A stretch of 64,000 nucleotides of DNA from Tenebrio molitor (Eukaryota > Arthropoda > Insecta > Coleoptera > Tenebrionidae): positions 12,648,001 through 12,712,000 of the forward strand of contig NC_091054.1 in the NCBI RefSeq assembly GCF_963966145.1, written 5' to 3'. The notes below the pieces were generated by a model. The model saw only the letters and a program-made list of their open reading frames with translations. It was not told the origin of the DNA and did not search any database. Positions within the stretch are counted from its first letter, which is position 1. Every line of letters begins with the position of its first letter. Positions 26,609 through 37,784 of this stretch are shown here, one piece after another. The translations under genes were made by a program, and so were the position numbers.

Positions 26609-27008
26609 TCCCGGAAAATTATTGAAATAGCAGATTTAAACAGGATTTTAATCAGAATGTGTGTTTTTCGTTACTAAATTAGAAAAAATCTTGTATGAAA
26701 CACGTAGCAAAATGGCTATTTTTTTGCACACATGTTGGACCACAATTGTCATGTTTACTGCAAAAAAGGCGCTCATTTTGCAACTCGTTGCATAAGTAGC
26801 AATTTTTCTAGAGGAAAAGACAACACAACACAAACTTTCCTCACAGCAGATTGATTCTAAAGTTTGTTAATATGTACAACACACGTCAGAAGCACCGAAT
26901 TTCAGCTTGTTTGAATTAGTGTTTTCGAATGTTTATTTCTCTGTGTATTTACTACTTCAGTTAACTACAAATAGAAGAGGACGATCAGAAAAAATTACTC
27001 GTTATAGT

Positions 27009-27348
27009 AGTAGGAAACGATATTTAGAACAGCTTGTGCAGGTTTTTATAACGTACTAATACTTTTATGAGGGTTGGAACGGTTGGAAAAGCCCATTGCT
27101 GTCAACCGCCACCGCACCGTTATTTGGGGGTAATTAGTGGTCCTAAATACCTATTTAGGTACCTACCTAGAAAGGCCGGGAAAATCCAATAATTTGTTAT
27201 CGAAAGCGTCAAAATTCCTGGTACACATTACAAAATCTCGAGCAAACTTTTGGATGGTGCCGAAACAATCAAAATAATGTAGTAGATAAGTATTTTGGAT
27301 ATCTTTAGGGACAAGCCATAAACCTGAGTTCTAAATGTCATTTCCTAC
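27009..27348. mobile_element. TIR element, AGTAGGAAA family, copy 3
   Basis: It starts AGTAGGAAACGATATTTAGA and ends TCTAAATGTCATTTCCTACA, an inverted match. The internal CCAACCGTTCCAACCC segment is on the opposite strand from copy 1, so this copy is inverted relative to 813-1,399. Both ends are present, about 340 nt, with no coding capacity. Confidence 0.65.
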
Positions 27349-27430
27349 ACTGTCGTGGCCAGCCTTGTCACCACATTCGACACCCCTTGATTTTCTTTGG
27401 GGCGATATTATCACAAATGCATGCGATGAC
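27335..27430 (+). pseudogene. Mariner/Tc-like transposase fragment
   Basis: The translation WPALSPHSTPLDFLWGDI matches the WPxxSPDLTPLDFFLWG block of mariner/Tc3-type transposases. The open frame runs on to 27,781 but loses any resemblance after this block. Only a short DDE-domain piece remains, abutting the right end of the AGTAGGAAA element. Confidence 0.55.
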
Positions 27431-27434
27431 GGAA

Positions 27435-29545
27435 CGATTAGAAAGGAGAGCTACCGTGTCATGATGCATGCGTTGAACGCAAATTTGGTTGGTGAATTTT
27501 GGTGTGCACATTATAATTTCGCAAATATCACGTTCGCTTCGAAAATATTTAATGATGGACGTTGGATGCCGGTATTTATAATTTTTATCGGCGAAACATG
27601 GGTTCGGGTTTCGCGTGGGAAATGTTTTCATCGGATGGTATTAAAATTCGGGAGAAACATAAATTTTGCGAAAGTGTGCAAACCGGTAAAATGTATGTCA
27701 AAGCTTGGGATTTTTCCCCGAACGCCACCCCCTTCCAGCGCGAATAAAACAGGAACGTCGGCTCAGAGGTCGCCGCCATAAACACCTGACGCGTCCTCGG
27801 AGGCTGTAAAATCCTTTTGCAGGTATTGTGCTCACCACAAAGTTTAATTATGTTGTATTTTATCAAACTATCGTCTTGGCCGTAAAATCGCGTTGAAAAC
27901 ATTGTCGTTAAAATTTAAATTTAGCGTGGTTCGTGGAAGGAGTCGGTGGTGCTCCGGAGGGAAGATAAATAATTACGGCGTGTTTACCGAATTTATCAAT
28001 CCACCGAGCGCTCAAATATTGTTTGGTTTTTTATCAGCCAGGACGTTCACCTCGTCAAAATTGCGGTATTTACGAAACGCGCTGTAAACATAAACATGTC
28101 GAAATCCTCTCAATAACTGATTTCTTGCGTACCTTTATTGGCCACAATAAAAAATTGTATTTTCGTGTCGGCGCAATTATCTAGTTGGATTTTTACGGTA
28201 TCGGTCGGACGTGATACCTAGCCGGGAAAAGATTTTATAAGGCCAACGATTGTCTATTGCGACAGGCAATAATATGTACACGGTGTTCGCGCAAAAGCCG
28301 AGTTCTTTTCCGTCGTCCGACGTAATAAATTTGCGTGCTAGTAGCAAGCATTCAACCCAATTAAAAGTTATTTAAGTGGTAGAATGTTGATTCTGTAATG
28401 TTTGCCAGCATGTTGTACGTCGGATAAAACGGCCCAACCGGACCGGCTCTGAGCGACAATTTTCTATTCGATGAGTGGCGCGATTGGTCGTGATTTCGGT
28501 GTGTTCCTGTCCGAAATGTGGTATATTTACGGTTCAACGATCTGTGACGTCATTAGGTTAGTAGGTTAGTTGTATTCAGGACGTCGAAAAAAATCCCACA
28601 TCCACCGTCACACGCCTCCTTGGCCGTCCGTCGTCGCCTTCGCCATCATCGTCCAGTCTCTTTTGTGGCGACCGGATCGAATTATCTGCTTCTATGACAT
28701 ATCGACTGACACACATACCGGACCAGTAAAATTGTGTATAAAGATAACAATATCGTCGTTTCAAAAATAAACCACGACCAAGCCGAGGTCGTTGATCCCG
28801 CAGTAAGCTCGCGTTGTTTTAATGTTTTTATGCATGCAATGCACGCCACTTTATTTTTGTAACATAATATTTAAACTGTGAAAGTTGCTGCTCCACTGAT
28901 GTGTGCCTTAACCCAGTCCAGAACACCCGGTATCTGTGACAAAAAATGCACCGACGAAATGCCGTTGGTTGTTGATGAAATGGCGCCGCGCTCCTCGCGA
29001 CCAAAAGAGAAACGGATTCGTTATCAACAACAATTTATCATCATACTCTTATTTGTTGGTAAATACTCTGCTGTTTGTTCGTGCCCAATGTGTCTCTCTT
29101 ACCGATTCCGAACAAACAATCAGAGGGGAGGACATTTTTCACGAAGGAACAGGACTGGGTCACTGCAGAAGTGCTCCTTCGTTATTTAAAACTTGGGAGC
29201 TGAAATTTATTACAGCCCGAGACGATGACACTAAATTCATACTGTTTGGATCGTGGCCTAAACTTTCTTAGTAATAAATATATCGTACCGTTTCCAGATT
29301 TTATTCTCCAATTATTTAACGCTAAAATGTCGCTAAATGCCGCTCAATTATGTAGGTGGAAGAGGGTAGTTAACAATTACAAAATTAATTTTAAAAAGTC
29401 ACGACCCGATTACCAGCTCTATTAGCAAATAATACCGATAAAACAGTCACTTTTTCCATTTAAAGTTTATGAAAAATATTTAAAAAAAGAAACAGTACGA
29501 AAAGTATGTGAGAAGTTTGTTGAAAAAGAACAGGAAAATATCAAA
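27435..29545. other. Intergenic or intronic DNA, no gene recognised
   Basis: Open frames at 27,585-27,902, 28,570-28,770 and 28,878-29,271 overlap in several frames and resemble no family. GC content is moderate around 28,430-28,800. Nothing else could be supported. Confidence 0.35.
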
Positions 29546-29548
29546 ATA

Positions 29549-29773
29549 TACAGGGTCATTATAAATGATTGTCCCATCGTAGTTGGCGTTGAAAAGCCAC
29601 ACAAATTTTGGATGTGCCGCCAGTCTCGCAACGTTAGACAAACTAGTAGACAGATTTCCACTACCGCCACCTATTGGCGATACTAGTCTCACTCGTGTTA
29701 CGAGGCTTGCGGCACATTCAACTACGTCACCAATGCCAACTGCGATGGGACAATCATTTATAATGACCCCGTA
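29549..29773. mobile_element. Palindromic TA-flanked element (CAGGGTCATTATAAATG)
   Basis: The left end is TA-CAGGGTCATTATAAATGA; the right end is the complement, with GACCCCG-TA. Inverted identity runs over about 45 nt (ATTGTCCCATCG, GTTGGC). A second inner inverted pair (ATGTGCCGCCAG against GCTTGCGGCACAT) makes nearly the whole unit foldable. Confidence 0.8.
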
Positions 29774-29779
29774 TTATGA

Positions 29780-31160
29780 CAAAACCAATGACATGGAGGA
29801 AAGTGAAGCAGGAAAGCAATGATATTTGAAGAAAACCTAAAAAAGAACGTTGAACAATGACAACAGTGGAAAGAATAGGAGCAAGATGGATGTGGAGTGC
29901 AGGCGAGAAAAAAAGCATATAAGATAAAAACAAGATGATATCTAATGAAGTTGGTACATAGTGGATAAGTGTTGGCACATAGTGGATAAGTGTTGGCTAT
30001 TGAAATAAAAATAATAAATCATGTCCATATTCAGAAGAAAAATCGATGGTAAAAGAGAAAGACTGAGAAATCACAACACAGAGCAGATGAAGCAAGAATA
30101 GAAAATTGAACGGAAACAGTATAAAATAAATGAAGTAGTAAGGATAAATAGAAGGTATAAAAATGTCTAGATGTAAATGTAAAAAAAATAAGAAAGAAAT
30201 TAATTTTGACTTGAGCGCATAAAAATACAGAAAAGAGATTAAGGATTCTGCATAGCTGTTACGGGGAGTGATAAAAACAAATTAAGGTATTGATAAAGTA
30301 AAAAAAGATGGTAAAGAATGAAATTAATGTTACGAAACAATTTAGATTAATAGAATAGGAAACAAGAAAAGCAAAGAGCGAATAGGAACCGGAGGTAGAT
30401 CAGAATACAAATAAAACGTACAAAAGATTTGTTGTTTTTGATAGAAGTACGTACGTAGTAGATAGCCAAGATAGATAAACAATAACATATAAAAATGATT
30501 AAAATAGAGATCTGGTTTATAAGGACAGTAAACAACAACTCAATTGCATGTTGAGATAATGTGAAAAATTGAAAAAGTAGGAAAAACAAGGGTGACTAAT
30601 TAAAAGGAAATGAAATGAGTCTAGAACTCTAGAGTAAATCAAACAGAACTGATAAAAAAAGAGATTAGGGAAATGTTTATCGTGTGTGGTAGGAATAAGA
30701 GTGGACCAATAAAAATAATTGAAAAACATGAGGGTCTTAATATGTGCTCAATCAACAAGGCTAACTGTTAGGTAAGAGACGAAAACAAATTATGGAAAAT
30801 AATAAAAAACGAAGAAGAGGAAGAATGAAACAATACAAGAAAACTATCTGAAATGTTTGGTGTAACTGAACAGGATACGAATATGAAGCCAGAAGAAGCA
30901 ACGTGGACGTGATAATGAAACAAAAAAGCCAATAAGCGTAAATTACCTGATAGAGCAGGAGGAAGGATGAAAAGGTTTGTCTAGCGAGAAAAAAAATCGA
31001 AAGAAAAAGGGCTGAGAGCAATCGTAATTTATACAAGAAAATAAAAAATAAAAAAGCAGAAATAGAAAATTGGACAAAAACAGGAAAGTCTACATTCTAG
31101 AAAAAATGAAACGATAAAAATAAATTGTACGAGACAAAAAAATAAAAAATTGAATATTTT
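29780..31160. other. Strand-asymmetric purine-rich tract
   Basis: The plus strand is dominated by A and G for about 1.4 kb, with few C. The minus strand therefore opens several Phe/Leu/Ile/Tyr/Ser-rich frames (30,347-30,589, 30,517-30,729, 30,761-31,036) that look like membrane proteins only because of composition. One short direct repeat (AGTGGATAAGTGTTGGC) occurs near 29,960-29,997. No gene assigned. Confidence 0.6.
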
Positions 31161-31164
31161 TTGA

Positions 31165-33925
31165 GCAACAGAATTTAATACATACATAATACAGCGTGAT
31201 CAACAATGACCGAGTCTGTTGGCAATGAAACAATTGAAAAATATTGGTGTTTTTTTTTTTTTTTGTCTCGTAATTGGCACTGACCGGATGTGTTAACTTG
31301 ACACGACATTTAAAAAAAAATTAACAATGTCAAAGCTGATAACCAGAAATGCGTGTAGATTACAATGGTACCAAAATCATTCAAATTTTCATTGTTACCA
31401 ACAGATTCGACTGAATCTGTTGACTGAATCAAGAATGACTATTCTTGATCATGCAGTAATATTATTAAAATAAATACGTTATTACAACTAGCTGTTGAAA
31501 AACAGAAGAACAACAAGCACAAACTAGTGTGGATCTAGGAAAAGAAATGCTTGAATTTTTTCTTAAGAAAAAATAACATTCTCCAGGTTTCTTTCACAAA
31601 CCAAGTAAGATTAAAAACAAAAAAGTAATTTTTTTAATACCTCGTTTATTGACATTTTAATTGACATTTACTAATTTTAAAAGTAGTCTGATAAATTTAA
31701 AAAATTCCTTGACAACCGTGAAAATTTATGTAAACAACTTTGTTTATGGCAAAAGATGAATGTCGAAGACTTTTCTGGAGAAGACCTGAAGAAATTACTC
31801 AAGCAACAAATGTGCGGTTTCAATTTTGAAATCATAACTTTGAACACGCAAAATTTCTTACAATTTTCGATTTTTTTATCGATTCATAAGAAAAACTGCG
31901 TAGGCAATTTTTTGAAAAACTTATTTACCTAGGGATTTTTTTATTTTAGTCATGCTTTTTATATCTTAGAAACTAAATTCATATGTATGTATATTGATTT
32001 TAATGATATATTTAAAGTAGGTGTATCAGTAAAGAAATTAAAAAATAAATTGTTTTTCAAGGAGATAAATTACCCAAAGCACCCCAGAAAACGAAGGTGT
32101 AATGGAGGAGAATGTACGAGTAGAATTCGAGGATTTTAATTTTTTTTTTTAGCTTTACACCTTTACAGACATTAGCCCGTTTCATTAAACGTGCCAACAT
32201 TTTCAAGATAAACGAGCACCTCTTTGAAACTGGATTTTGAATTAATAAATACCTTTAAAACTTCATAATGAGAGTTGCTTTGAAGACTAACAATTTGAAT
32301 AAATTACTAAAAACATCCCTCCAACATTACGAAAACTTACAAATCCAGTAAAGATTGTGCTTTTAAAGATAAAGAAATCTAACGAAAAGAACAAAGCAAC
32401 ATGCCAAAAGTTATTCCGGCCCGAATTTATTTTATAATTGTCATTATTAATGCTAGCTTTAGATATTTACTTTATCGTCGTTGCATTTGTTGACGTACTA
32501 TAAAACACAAATGTTCCACTTTTTATTTCACATTTTGTCTTAATTTGGTACAATACCTAACTAGTTGTACAGCTATTAACAAAAGCGAAGTGTTTTTCAT
32601 GATGTTAAGTAGTCGCGTCTCCGGAAGAAGTCCAGAAGTGGAAGTGGCCTGATGACTGTCGAGAGCTCGCCACAAAAAGTCGAGAGAACTTGGCTTGTCT
32701 GCTACCGGTTTAGTTTCTTGCGGCATTTTTCCATCTTGTCTATACATATTATTTTTAAAATTGATTTTACCACTAATTAATTCCATAATGTATATATTTT
32801 AATGAGAGAAATATAAAATTCCAAGCGGTCGCCGTGAAAACCCAACCTTGAATGTGACATTTTTTGCGTCACCGCAATCCGCTGAAAGCTCCACAAATAC
32901 CATCCATCACCCCCCAATCTCCAAACCGCTCCCCGATAACTCCCAGACGCCCATCATAAAAATTGCACGTCTCAGGTTGCCGGAATTATTCCTCTCGGCC
33001 AACAAGAGCACAAAGGGTTAAAACAGCAGACGTGCACTAGGAATAATTAAGGGAGCGAGCTCATAATGTCGGTATCTTGTTTCTTTATTTTCTAATTAAA
33101 CATCGTGGGGAGAGTGGGCCTCATGGGAACACCGGGTACTTCGCTGGTTCATTACGTAATCCGTGTACATTTTTCGGTAGAGCGTTGTTCCGCTCGCTAG
33201 TCTGATGCCAGTCTAGGGATCGATGTTGGGTCGGCTCCAACACGTGACCTTTATGAACTCCGGTGACCTCCGGTGCAACGCACTGAACAAATACACATTA
33301 CACACTAAACGAATGCCGAGCGACTTAATGAAATCGTCGGGGAAACAACCGAACCTAATTAATAACTTGTTTGTTGCACGTTTTTCGAAAAAAAATAATC
33401 ATTTTCACGTGACAGCGGAAACTGGTGCGGGACGACCGCACATGCGGATGTTGCGGTTCGTGCGATTCTTCCGCACGTGTTGGCACGGTTGATAAAAGTG
33501 TAAAGCGTTTGGATGTTGAGCAAAGAGGAAATTTAGGTCGATCGGCAGGGGTGCGCTCCAGGGATCGCCACTAGGGCCTGTCGTGTTCGTGACAGGCCTC
33601 GGAGGACCTTGAAATTACGAGGCATAATCACGTCAGTTCAAAAAATAAACAGCAATGTAAAATAATAGTGTGAAGAGTCAACCGTCAACTAAATACGTCA
33701 GGTTTGTGGATTTTATTTGCTACTAAATTTTGGACCCTCCAGATAAGTGGTTTACCGTTGCCATCGCCAGGTACAAATTCGAGTTTGTTTCTTTTATTCA
33801 TTGTTGTGTGCGATACCAGTTCCTTATTGCTATACAGTGTTTTAATCGAGTAAACAAAATTTCCAAAACTATGGCATTTGTTATCAATAGGGAAAATGTC
33901 TTCGACTTAGATGAAGTGAAGTGAA
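31165..33925. other. AT-rich DNA, no gene recognised
   Basis: Homopolymer runs occur near 31,241 and 32,141. Frames at 32,523-32,786 (minus), 33,223-33,492 and 33,730-33,924 are unrecognised. About 32,820-33,560 is GC-richer than its surroundings. No exon-like structure was convincing. Confidence 0.35.
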
Positions 33926-33930
33926 TGTAT

Positions 33931-34894
33931 ACAGGGTGATTCTGAAATATGTTTGGAAAAAAATCCGGTAATTGGTGATAATGAGAAGTCATAGACAAAA
34001 GATTTTTCATAAGTTTTTTCCTTTTCAGATACAAATGATTGAAGATTTGATCAAAATTGCTCGTACTCTGCTGAGTTAAAGGTGCTTACCTGATTATCTT
34101 GGTAGTTTAGCAACAATAATAATCAAAGGTGCCCCCTCAGTCACAAACGTGACATTATTTCTTTCGATCATTTCCATAGAAACATTTACAAAGCAGTGTG
34201 GTTGCACCTACGATTTTATTGTTGTAACAATGGTTGCTAATGAAGTGAACAATTTCGGACAAATTTTCACTATTCATAGGCGTTGAAAATACAAGAATAC
34301 ATACAGGGTGTCTCAAAAATGGCGCCTAATCTCCTAAGGGTCTTAAAGAATAGAAGTCTGGGAAGGTAAATCTCAATACAAAATTTGATCGGACCAACAG
34401 ATTTTGTATAACTTGCTCTTAAATATGGTAATTTCAAAGAGATGTATCTCCTTTATTACCAAATTTTACAGCTGAATTATAAATTACTTTACAATGTTAC
34501 TTTTTCCAAGACCCCTTTAGGTAGTGGAACAACACCGAAGTAATTCTTTTTTGAGTAATGACCTACCAAAATACGCTAAAATAACAGTGGCAACATTGAC
34601 CTCAAAGGAGAATTGGTTTAGTTGGTTGTGCATACCAACCGATGTTGCCAAATTTGCTTATTTTAAAATGTGTATAACTTAGAAAATAGTCAAAGGAAAA
34701 AAAAATTCACAACGAAATTGAACTCAACTCTTCAAATAGTTTAACTTCTCAAGAGATTGGGCGCCATTTTTGAGACACCCTGTATAGGGTAATTTCCATC
34801 CTTTTGATTTCACCTCCAAAAGTCATTTACGCAGAATTAATTTGTGTGAAGGATATTCCACATTTTTTTCCAAATTTATTTCAGAATCACCCTG
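33931..34894. mobile_element. TIR element (ACAGGGTGATTCTGAAATA) with nested insertion
   Basis: It begins ACAGGGTGATTCTGAAATA and ends TATTTCAGAATCACCCTGT, flanked by TA. Both ends also share TTTTTTTCC-type subterminal sequence. A second complete element is nested at 34,302-34,784, leaving about 480 nt of host element. No transposase frame. Confidence 0.8.
34302..34784. mobile_element. Nested TA-flanked TIR element (CAGGGTGTCTCAAAAATGG)
   Basis: The left end TA-CAGGGTGTCTCAAAAATGG and right end CCATTTTTGAGACACCCTG-TA are perfect complements, extended by CGCC and further bases. It lies inside the element 33,931-34,894, so it is the younger insertion. Confidence 0.85.
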
Positions 34895-34934
34895 TATATG
34901 TATTTGAATTTGAAAGTAGTTGACGTTTTTAGTT

Positions 34935-35015
34935 TTCATTTACAGATTTCTCACCGATTTATCGCTCCGCCTTCACGCAGATATTTACAAGGTCACAGCC
35001 CATGAGAGAATCCAA
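34935..35015. repeat. Second copy of the CCCATGAGAGAATC repeat
   Basis: It matches about 6,967-7,053, including TTTATCGCTC, GCCTTCACGCAGATATTT and AAGGTCACAGCCCATGAGAG. It is only the right half of the longer copy. Confidence 0.6.
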
Positions 35016-35019
35016 CACC

Positions 35020-36050
35020 TCTAAACATTTCAAATTCATAAGCCCAATTTAACTTAATTCCACCCCAAACGAGACGCTTCTGGAAGCCGCAAAAACGCTT
35101 TAATAACAGAGCCACAAAACCTTACTGTGAATGAAATACTCCAAAAACACTTTAAATACACAGAGCCGCAAAAACGTGTAAGAATATTATGAATGAAAAC
35201 CAACAACTTTTTCCACCCATTTTGCATTGGACTCGATAAATTTTTACTATTTTTCTTAACGTGATATCAGTGACGTACTCAAGTTTTGTGCTTCCGATTT
35301 CTGCCTGCATATTTTATAACTTATTTCTCTTTTTAAAACGAACGTATTAAAGACACATTTATTCTAGAAAACAAATCTAGCGCAGAATTTGAATATTGTT
35401 AATAAACTAGATTATTTTATAGTTTTGTCCTTGAGGCTTATCAATGGCAGTCCCAGTAAACGACAAAAATGTGACAATTCAAGAGACTGATGATGAGCAC
35501 TATCTTTATGAAAAGAACCACCAACTTCACCTTATTTTGGCGATGTTCTCATGCAATCTAGGTTTCAAAATTGATAACACGTCTATTTTTGGGATTTTTT
35601 GGCAAGAAATCCCAATCTCTGCCCTTTCATTACCCAGTAAACTACTTTTAACGTCGATTATTTCCATCACTATGGTAACACAGACAATGGTCCAATGAGA
35701 ATTTGACTTTTGAACCAATCATTTTTGTTTATCTCGGATAAAAATTCGCTTCCTCTTGTCAGTGATTAAAATTTTTCTTTCCTCTTGTCACATTTGACAG
35801 TTCATTTTATAATTTAATGAAAATGACTTCTTCGTCGATAAATAATAAGATATTGTCGTTGTTTGTTGTTTTTTTTTTTTTGTTCTGGAAAAAATCTCAA
35901 CAAATATAACTCGACCTTGTTTTTTTCGATCGAATAAATTTTTTAATTAATCTACTCAAACTTTTTGTGGAAAGAAGAAGAAAAATTTATCCGATTAAAA
36001 AACAAGGTCTTGTTATATTATTATCGATTAAGACATATGATTGATGTATA
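35020..36050. other. AT-rich DNA, no gene recognised
   Basis: An 84-codon frame (35,444-35,698) is mirrored by a minus frame over the same bases and matches nothing known. Near 35,910-36,015 CGACCTTGTTTTTTTCGATC pairs imperfectly with AACAAGGTC downstream, a weak hairpin. Confidence 0.35.
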
Positions 36051-36054
36051 TCCC

Positions 36055-36300
36055 ACCTGGAAACGGTACCATTACCGATTGTACTAAAGAACGCTGGTCC
36101 CAAAACTGAACCTTGCGGTACTCTGGGAGTCACAGCCACGTCACAGAGCTGTTTGCACCAATGACCAATTTAACTAGGTTTAAAGAGAATCCAAAAAAAT
36201 TAGCTTTTTAGCAATAAAACGTGTTGTGATCCAGTTTATCGAGTACTGGAGAAATCGACATAGATAACGCTGTTTGCATAAAAATCAATAGATGCTGATA
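36055..36300 (-). pseudogene. LINE reverse-transcriptase remnant
   Basis: On the minus strand the translation contains VDFSSVLDKLDHNTF, resembling the VDFSKAFDxVDH block of non-LTR reverse transcriptases. Further on it gives PRVPQGSVLGPAFFSTIGNG, the GVPQGSVLGPLLF block. Order and spacing agree with the family. Stops and a frame change separate the blocks, and the catalytic YxDD region was not seen, so it is a dead fragment of a Jockey/CR1-like element. Confidence 0.7.
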
Positions 36301-36309
36301 CAAATCAAA

Positions 36310-37784
36310 TAAGCGGAAATCAGTTGGCAACAGCTGATCGACCCTGCTTTCAGAACAATTGTTAATAATAGTTGTCTGCAGGCGTCATTGATTTTGTCTT
36401 AGATTTTCTTGTCCTCGCCAAATCAATTATTATTTATGATCATCCGAAATTATGTTTCATTCAGATCGTGGATTATTTTAATGAAGTGTCTCCAACGTTG
36501 GTGCGTTGGAAGAGTAGGTACTGGTCCGGTTTTGTTCTTCAGCGATCGACGATTTTGAAGTCTGCATAAACTTGTAGTCTTGTAGCATGTCCGTACCGAG
36601 AACCACTTACCTCGCGACTGGCGCTCGCTTTTGAACGTCTTCTGTTTGTACAATAAACATCCAGAGTAGCTCTTCCAAGGTTAATTTCGGTCTATTTGGG
36701 TGGGCAATGTCCGAATTTAGCAGCGCCATTTTTGGGAAACGCCTTGCACAATAATCACCATGTGCGGACAAGCTTATAAAAATTTGTTTGTACTATCTTG
36801 ACGACTGCAAACATCTGAGAATTCCCACATGGTCTTAAAGAATCTAATTACAAAGATAAATGTTTCAGGACATTACTTTCTTCCAGTCCGTGTATAATTT
36901 GTTACGGTATTCCAAATAACGATAAGTGGTTGTTAAAAATGGAGGATGATAACACACTTAATAGATGTTGGACAGTCCATTGCTCCGCATAATTGAGCTT
37001 TGTGCGATTTAGAGTGTAGAAATAGGTCCATATTGCAAAATCGGATTGTCTTGGGCTTGACAAATCTGCTGCTCTCGCAGCTACAAAGTAAACCAATTTA
37101 CAGTGTTTAACAATGTCGGATCGCGTCTTTAACGCAGTTGGCAACAGCAGCTGTCAACACGACGTTTCGGTGATAATTGCACCTGTCAAAATGAATCCTC
37201 CAGTTGGCAACAACATGCACAGTTGGCGTTCCTCAGGGTTTCGTCGTAGGGTTTTAGGAGCGATCGCGTCGGCGCCGTGCAATCGCCTTAAAACCGATTT
37301 AAGTCGGTCATTAAAGACCTATGTGGGTAGAATTAGCTAATTAGAAGCTCTCCTGATTGGTCTAAATTGCTGTTGTAGATAAAATGGGCAGTAAATTTGA
37401 ACGTCCGACTCGACAAGATAGATTTGCGATATTAGCTGCGTCTTCGCCAACATCTGGCGTCCTCCGCACTGATGATTTTCATATTTCCACAACAGTAACT
37501 CCACTTTTCGACCTTCGCTTGTGGGAAGAATCACTTATAATTACGAAGCAAACCGTCTATGAAACGGGGTCGTTACGTGCCATCTAATTTCAGTGATCAC
37601 ATTGTAGATGGCAATTTTTTAAATGATTCCGACCTTGTGGGAGACAATATCCCAAGAAATACTGCCGCCATAGATTATCCGATTCTTAAGCCGTCGCGGT
37701 AAATACCCGTTCCGCGCTTATAAATCAGGAAATCGCCAAGCTATCATTAACCACACCCCGTGCTAATTTTTGCTTCTTTTACAG
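36310..37784. other. Upstream flank or 5' intron of the ABCG gene
   Basis: This is immediately upstream of the first recognised ABCG exon, whose acceptor (TTCTTTTACAG) ends at 37,784. Frames at 37,113-37,340 and 37,384-37,587 do not end in a donor of suitable phase and match no ABCG N-terminus. The missing first coding exon could lie here or further upstream. Confidence 0.4.

Noticed and set aside
30347..31036. Minus-strand frames resembling membrane proteins
   Set aside because: Their Phe/Leu/Ile/Tyr/Ser content follows directly from the purine-rich plus strand.
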